A program made the position numbers and the translations under genes. Positions 59,784-64,000 of a stretch of DNA of 64,000 nucleotides are shown piece after piece (position 1 is the first letter of the stretch; each line of letters starts with the position of its first letter). The stretch is from contig NZ_JACHWM010000015.1 in NCBI RefSeq assembly GCF_014191355.1, forward strand, positions 112,216 to 176,215, read 5' to 3'. The notes beneath the pieces are model-generated. The model saw only the letters and a program-made list of their open reading frames with translations. It did no database searches and was not told the origin of the DNA. This stretch comes from Methylobacterium sp. R2-1 (GTDB lineage Bacteria > Pseudomonadota > Alphaproteobacteria > Rhizobiales > Beijerinckiaceae).

Positions 59784-61447
59784 GCACCCAGGGGGCGCCC
59801 GATGCGCTGCCCGATGCGCTGCGCTTCGCTGCCGAGTCCGTGCCGGGACCCCTCACGCTTATGGCACGCGCCCTCCGCTCTCCGAGGCAGGCCCTCTCGA
59901 TCCTGCTGACCCGTCTCTCGAGCCGGCGGCTGCGGGCGGCGCAGCGCTTTATCGCGCTGGTTGGTGCCCACCATCACCTGCATTGGCCCACCGATCTCGC
60001 GCCATCCGGTGAACCGCTCGCCGCCCTTACCGCGGCTGGGATCGAGTGCATCGAGGCCGATGCAGGAGGCGCGATCCGTATCGCACCGGAGGGACACCCG
60101 ATCGTTCTGCTATCCGCCGCAGGCCAGCAGGTCGTGGCCGGCGCGTCTGCAGCCATCTCCGCCGCCTTCGCCGATCCGGAACTCCACGCCTTGTACGGCG
60201 ACGCCCTGTACGGCCGAGGGCCCGGCGGCCCCTGGCTCCCGCTGCTGCGCCCGGCCTTCGACCGGGATTATCTGCGATCCGTCGATTACCTCGGCCCCGT
60301 GATCGCCCTCCGCCGCGCCAGCGCGGCTGACGCAGCGCCCATCGTCGGCGCTGCCGCTCTCGACCTCGCCTTGGGAATCGCGGACCGGTTCGGCCCGGGT
60401 GCCGTGCGCCACCTCCCGCGCATCCTCTCCGTCGGACGTTTCGAAGGGGGGGGAGCGGGATTGCAGGCGTGCCGTCAAGCCCGGCTGAAGGCCGTCGAGC
60501 GAGACCTCGATCGGGCAGGGGAGGGGACCACGTGGGCTGCTATCGAGGAGGACGGTGTGGTCCGCGTCGGCAGATCCCTGCCGGAGCCGCGCCCCCTCGT
60601 CAGCCTGATCGTCCCGACCCGCGACCGGCTCGACCTGCTCCGGCCCTGCATCGAGAGCCTGCGTCACCGTACCGATTGGCCCGGCAAGGAAATCCTGATC
60701 TGCGACAACGGCAGCCATGAGCCCGCGACGCTCGCCTATTTCCGCTCCGTTGAGGCGGAGGGCGCGGCGCGGGTCGTTGCCTGTCCTGGTTCCTTCAATT
60801 TCGCCGCCATCAACAATCGCGTGGCTGCGCAGGCGCGTGGAAGCCTCCTGGCCTTCATCAACAACGACGTCGAGGCCGAGGCGCCGGATTGGCTGGAGCG
60901 CATGGTCCGCGAGGCGTTGCGCCCGGATGTCGGTGCCGTCGGCGCTCGCCTGATCGACGGCGAGGGCCGCATCCAGCACGGCGGTATCGTGCTCGGGACC
61001 GGCGGTCTCGCCACCCACGGCCACCGTCACTTCGCCGGCGACGCGGCGGGCTACTTCAGCGCCCTGCGCGCGACCCGAAGCGTCTCCGCCGTGACCGCCG
61101 CCTGTCTCGTCATCGAGGCGGAGAAGTTTTCCCGCGCGGGCGGCTTCGACGCATCGGCCTTCGCGATCGATTTCAACGACGTCGATCTTTGCCTGCGCCT
61201 CAACGCTTCGGGCCTGCGTACGCTCTACGTCGGCGGTGCCGTGCTTCACCACCGGGAATCGGCGAGCCGCCGGCCCTCGCCCGAGGCCGCCGCCCGCCAC
61301 CGACGCGAGGTCGAGGCGTTCAAAAAGCGATGGGGGCCGCTGCTCGCGCAGGACCCCCATTATCATCCGGGCTTCGATCCGGATCTCTCGACCCATCTGC
61401 GCCTGCGCCGCGGCTGGACCGGCCTGGAGCCGGCCGAGCCGCGCTGA
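59780..61447 (+). CDS. family-2 glycosyltransferase (555 aa), tandem paralogue
   Basis: A paralogue of the preceding gene with the same C-terminal catalytic domain: PLVSLIVPTRDRLDLLRPCI, LICDNGSHEPATLAYF, NND in LLAFINNDVEAEAP, GAVGARLIDGEGRIQHGGIV and AFAIDFNDVDLCLRLN. The N-terminal half is shorter. Coupled by ATGA to the gene before, so the two enzymes are probably made in step and act on the same glycan. A stem-loop follows the stop. Confidence 0.9.
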   Translation: MSTQGAPDALPDALRFAAESVPGPLTLMARALRSPRQALSILLTRLSSRRLRAAQRFIALVGAHHHLHWPTDLAPSGEPLAALTAAGIECIEADAGGAIRIAPEGHPIVLLSAAGQQVVAGASAAISAAFADPELHALYGDALYGRGPGGPWLPLLRPAFDRDYLRSVDYLGPVIALRRASAADAAPIVGAAALDLALGIADRFGPGAVRHLPRILSVGRFEGGGAGLQACRQARLKAVERDLDRAGEGTTWAAIEEDGVVRVGRSLPEPRPLVSLIVPTRDRLDLLRPCIESLRHRTDWPGKEILICDNGSHEPATLAYFRSVEAEGAARVVACPGSFNFAAINNRVAAQARGSLLAFINNDVEAEAPDWLERMVREALRPDVGAVGARLIDGEGRIQHGGIVLGTGGLATHGHRHFAGDAAGYFSALRATRSVSAVTAACLVIEAEKFSRAGGFDASAFAIDFNDVDLCLRLNASGLRTLYVGGAVLHHRESASRRPSPEAAARHRREVEAFKKRWGPLLAQDPHYHPGFDPDLSTHLRLRRGWTGLEPAEPR

Positions 61448-61457
61448 AGGTCTCTCA

Positions 61458-61483
61458 GGTTCGGCGCTTTCGAACGCCGAACC
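61458..61483. terminator. stem-loop between convergent glycosyltransferase and purC
   Basis: GGTTCGGCG pairs perfectly with CGCCGAACC across an 8-base loop, just after the glycosyltransferase stop and before the purC stop. There is no long U-tract, so it is a probable, possibly bidirectional, terminator. Confidence 0.55.
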
Positions 61484-61513
61484 GGCTTCACTTCGGCCGA
61501 AAAGGCACCGGCG

Positions 61514-62308
61514 CTACTGCACGAGGCGCGGGCCGCCGGTCTGGACCTTCTCGTTCTCGGACATGATGCCGAGACGCTTGGCGACTTCCGTATAGGCCTC
61601 GATCAGCCCGCCGAGATCCTTGCGGAAGCGGTCCTTGTCGAGCTTGTCCGACGACTTGATGTCCCACAGCCGGCAGGAATCGGGGGAAATCTCGTCGGCG
61701 ACGACGATGCGCATCAGGTCGCCCTCCCACAGGCGGCCGGTCTCCATCTTGAAGTCGACGAGACGGATGCCGACGCCGAGGAAGAGGCCGGACAGGAAGT
61801 CGTTGACGCGGATGGCGAGCGCCATGATGTCGTCGATCTCCTGGGGCGTTGCCCAGCCGAACGCGGTGATGTGCTCCTCCGACACCATCGGGTCGTTGAG
61901 CTGGTCGTTCTTGTAGTAGAACTCGATGATCGAGCGCGGGAGCTGGGTGCCTTCCTCGAGTCCGAGGCGCTGGGCAAGCGAGCCCGCCGCCACGTTGCGC
62001 ACGACCACTTCGAGCGGGATGATCTCGACCTCGCGGATCAACTGCTCACGCATGTTGAGGCGGCGAATGAAGTGGGTCGGCACGCCGATGTCGTTGAGGT
62101 GCTGGAAAACGAACTCGGAAATCCGGTTGTTCAGCACGCCCTTGCCGTCGATCACCTCGTGCTTCTTGGCATTGAAGGCGGTCGCGTCGTCCTTGAAGTG
62201 CTGGATGAGCGTCCCCGGCTCCGGTCCCTCGTAGAGGACCTTCGCCTTGCCCTCGTAGATGCGACGGCGGCGGTTCATAGGCGTGTACCGTGGTTTGAGG
62301 AAGTCCAT
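61514..62308 (-). CDS. purC: SAICAR synthase PurC
   Basis: A 264-residue purine-biosynthesis enzyme joining aspartate to CAIR. It has RRIYEGKAKVLYEGPEPGTL, FKDDATAFNAKKHEVIDGKG, THFIRRLNMREQLIREVEII, PLEVVVRNVAAGSLAQRLG and IRLVDFKMETGRLWEG. ATG 62308 has AAGGAG about 10 bases upstream and is preferred over ATG 62278. purS and purQ lie about 10.6 kb downstream on the same strand. Confidence 0.96.
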   Translation of the reverse strand: MDFLKPRYTPMNRRRRIYEGKAKVLYEGPEPGTLIQHFKDDATAFNAKKHEVIDGKGVLNNRISEFVFQHLNDIGVPTHFIRRLNMREQLIREVEIIPLEVVVRNVAAGSLAQRLGLEEGTQLPRSIIEFYYKNDQLNDPMVSEEHITAFGWATPQEIDDIMALAIRVNDFLSGLFLGVGIRLVDFKMETGRLWEGDLMRIVVADEISPDSCRLWDIKSSDKLDKDRFRKDLGGLIEAYTEVAKRLGIMSENEKVQTGGPRLVQ

Positions 62309-62500
62309 GGGGCCGGGGCTCCTTCGGAACTGGCACGTGAAGCGAAATCCGCGGCGCGGCGACCCGTCTGGCGGGCGGACGGCCGGGACCTGCCCTCAGG
62401 TGCCAATCCCGGCCGCCATAGCATCAATCTACCGGAACGAGGTTTGCAGCACAACGCGTTGGCGATGCACCGCTTCGTCCCCATGGGCGCGGGTCTGCGG

Positions 62501-63313
62501 CTAATCGTTGAGAGAGATGGGGGTGAGCGGCGTCGTCTTCGAGGGATAGCGACAGAGATCCGCGATGGCGCAGCGCGGACAGTCCGGCCGACGGGCTTTG
62601 CAGGTGTAGCGTCCGTGCAGGATCAGCCAGTGATGCGCGTTGAGGCGGAACGGTTCCGGCACTCGCGCCTCGAGTCCGGCCTGCACCTTGTCGGTCGTGG
62701 ATGCGGAAAACAAAGGAATGCGGTTCGAGACGCGGAAGATGTGGGTATCGACCGCGATCCGCGGCACGCCGAAGGCCACGTTGAGCACGACGCTCGCGGT
62801 CTTCGTTCCGACGCCCGGCAGCACCTCCAGAGCGTCGGCCTCGCGCGGCACCTCTCCCCCGTGCCGCTCCACCAGGATCCGTGAGAGCGCGATGACGTTC
62901 TTCGCCTTGGTGTTGAACAGGCCGATGGTGCGAATGAAGTGGCGCACCCGCTCCTCGCCGAGTTCCAGCATCTTCTGCGGCGTGTCGGCGATCGCGAAGA
63001 GCGGCGCGGTCGCGAGATTTACGCTCTTGTCGGTGGCCTGCGCGGAGAGAACCACTGCGACGAGCAGGGTGTAGGGATTGATGTATTCGAGTTCCGAGCG
63101 CGGCTCCGGGTCGGCGGCACGCAGGCGCGAGAAGATCTCGACCAGCGTCGCATCATCGACGGGGGCCGGTGAGGTTTCGACCTGCGCCGTCAATACTGGC
63201 TCCAGCTCGGCTTTCGGTTTCGCCGGCTTAGCTTCTGTTTTGACGGACTCCGCCACCTGACTTTTTACCGCAGCGGTGGCAGAAGAGCGGGACGACGGCT
63301 TTTTCGCTGACAT
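62501..63313 (-). CDS. nth: endonuclease III (DNA glycosylase/AP lyase)
   Basis: A 270-residue base-excision repair enzyme. A Lys/Ala-rich N-terminal extension of about 55 residues precedes the catalytic domain. LEVLPGVGTKTASVVLNVAF carries the helix-hairpin-helix and the catalytic lysine, and IAVDTHIFRVSNR the catalytic aspartate. The [4Fe-4S] cluster Cys-x6-Cys-x2-Cys-x5-Cys is in CKARRPDCPRCAIADLC near the C-terminus. ATG 63311-63313 is chosen. Divergent from the DUF2244 gene, 20 bases away. Confidence 0.95.
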   Translation of the reverse strand: MSAKKPSSRSSATAAVKSQVAESVKTEAKPAKPKAELEPVLTAQVETSPAPVDDATLVEIFSRLRAADPEPRSELEYINPYTLLVAVVLSAQATDKSVNLATAPLFAIADTPQKMLELGEERVRHFIRTIGLFNTKAKNVIALSRILVERHGGEVPREADALEVLPGVGTKTASVVLNVAFGVPRIAVDTHIFRVSNRIPLFSASTTDKVQAGLEARVPEPFRLNAHHWLILHGRYTCKARRPDCPRCAIADLCRYPSKTTPLTPISLND

Positions 63314-63333
63314 CGGCGCGTTATATTCGGCCC

Positions 63334-63855
63334 ATGGCGAGCGGCAACATTCCTGCACATCCGGACGGACTTGATCCCGCGACAATGGACCGGCCAGTCT
63401 ATTCGGCCGTGATCCGACCTCACCAATCCCTGAGTCAGGACGGTTTCCGGATCGTGATGGGGCTCTGCTGCCTCGTCTCGCTCGTCACATCGATCGCCTG
63501 CTGGCGGGCCGGCTTCTGGCCGATCGCCGGCTTCTTCGGCCTCGATATGCTGGCCCTCTACATCGCGCTTAAGGTCAGTTTCCGTCGCGGGCGCTCCTTC
63601 GAGGAGGTGGTGATTTCGCCGATCGAAGTCTTCCTCGCCCGTAGCGATCCGCGCGGCGTCCGCCGCGAGTGGCGCTTCAATCCGCTCTGGACCAAGCTCA
63701 GCCGGGTCGATGACGAGGAGTTCGGCCTGCGCACGCTGACACTGACGTCGCGCCGCGAGCACGTTGTTGTGGCTCGCGACGCCTCTCCCGACGAGCGGGC
63801 CATCGTGGCCGACGGACTGACCCGCGCCCTGGCGCAGGTGAAGAAGGGTTTCTGA
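63334..63855 (+). CDS. DUF2244-family membrane protein
   Basis: A 173-residue protein with two adjacent transmembrane helices (about 40-60 and 63-82) after an RPHQSLSQDGFRIVMG segment. A cytoplasmic part with SFEEVVISPIEVFLAR and RREWRFNPLWTKL follows. This matches DUF2244, an uncharacterised family that in alphaproteobacteria often neighbours nth. Confidence 0.88.
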   Translation: MASGNIPAHPDGLDPATMDRPVYSAVIRPHQSLSQDGFRIVMGLCCLVSLVTSIACWRAGFWPIAGFFGLDMLALYIALKVSFRRGRSFEEVVISPIEVFLARSDPRGVRREWRFNPLWTKLSRVDDEEFGLRTLTLTSRREHVVVARDASPDERAIVADGLTRALAQVKKGF

Positions 63856-64000
63856 TCGCTCCGGCCAGGGCACCCCTGTCTCCGAACGGTTGCTGGACGC
63901 CTTCCGCGGCCTCGTGGCCGCCTTCCTCGCGCTTTCCCTGATTTTTCGATTGACGTGCCGGGCGCGGCTGCCTATACCCAATTTCACCGACGGGGCGCCG
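63856..64000 (+). other. window-end region with a sigma-70-like promoter at 63950-63978
   Basis: TTGACG (63950-63955), a 17-base spacer, then TATACC (63973-63978) matches a sigma-70 promoter at nine of twelve positions. The transcribed gene would start beyond the window, and no ORF of its own begins in this stretch. Confidence 0.45.

Overview
The window is high-GC alphaproteobacterial DNA, most like a Methylobacterium/Methylorubrum-type member of the Hyphomicrobiales. The evidence is gene content, not a database search. It carries a rhizobial-style flagellar set (MotC, MotE, an OmpR-like FtcR, and fliK next to motBC), a RegB/RegA (ActS/ActR) redox pair, an IalB-family protein, a thiOSGE operon behind a TPP riboswitch, a PHB depolymerase, and the carA / GatB-YqeY / dnaG / rpoD housekeeping block. 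No rRNA, complete tRNA, CRISPR array, insertion sequence or prophage was found.

Layout. 1-5.2 kb: 3' part of a Rieske oxygenase, a small unknown ORF, an MBL-fold hydrolase, then hslV-hslU-eamA on the minus strand. 5.5-27.5 kb: flagellar cluster in three blocks. The plus block is motA-fliM-(DUF6468-like)-fliN-fliG-flhB-unknown-ftcR, interrupted by an inverted PepSY gene. The first minus block is fliF-fliH-motB-motC-fliK-lytic transglycosylase. The second minus block is flgB-flgC-fliE-flgG-flgA-flgI-motE-flgH-fliL-fliP. Between the two minus blocks lie an unknown 217-aa gene and an antitoxin-like ORF with a decayed RelE/ParE toxin. Together these genes supply the stator, C-ring/switch, MS-ring, rod, P- and L-rings, part of the export gate, hook-length control and a regulator. 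flhA, fliI, fliQ, fliR, hook and filament genes are not here.

27.6-31.4 kb: a large heparinase II/III-like protein, an intact parDE module with a palindromic candidate operator, and a small membrane protein. 31.5-40.9 kb: carA, yqeY, dnaG and rpoD. A roughly 3.4-kb accessory stretch between yqeY and dnaG holds a decayed royal-jelly-type lactonase, an intact SMP-30-type lactonase and a lower-GC gene for an unrecognised membrane protein with helix-hairpin-helix-like segments. 41-45.1 kb: MFS transporter, AraC regulator and a class III nucleotidyl cyclase. 45.2-49.9 kb: TPP riboswitch, thiO-thiS-thiG-thiE, an inositol monophosphatase and apt. 50-51.3 kb: purS-purQ and a small membrane protein. 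51.4-55.8 kb: regB-regA with a strong intrinsic terminator, divergent phaZ, and a YgjP-like metallopeptidase. 55.8-61.5 kb: three exported proteins and two tandem large family-2 glycosyltransferases. 61.5-64 kb: purC, nth, a DUF2244 protein and a promoter-like sequence at the right edge.

I do not see a clear-cut new multi-gene system. The strongest leads are the membrane/HhH-like protein at 35.2-36.6 kb inside an otherwise housekeeping block, the unknown ORF translationally coupled to flhB, the FliM without a recognisable CheY-binding motif, and the orphan antitoxin with its decayed toxin.
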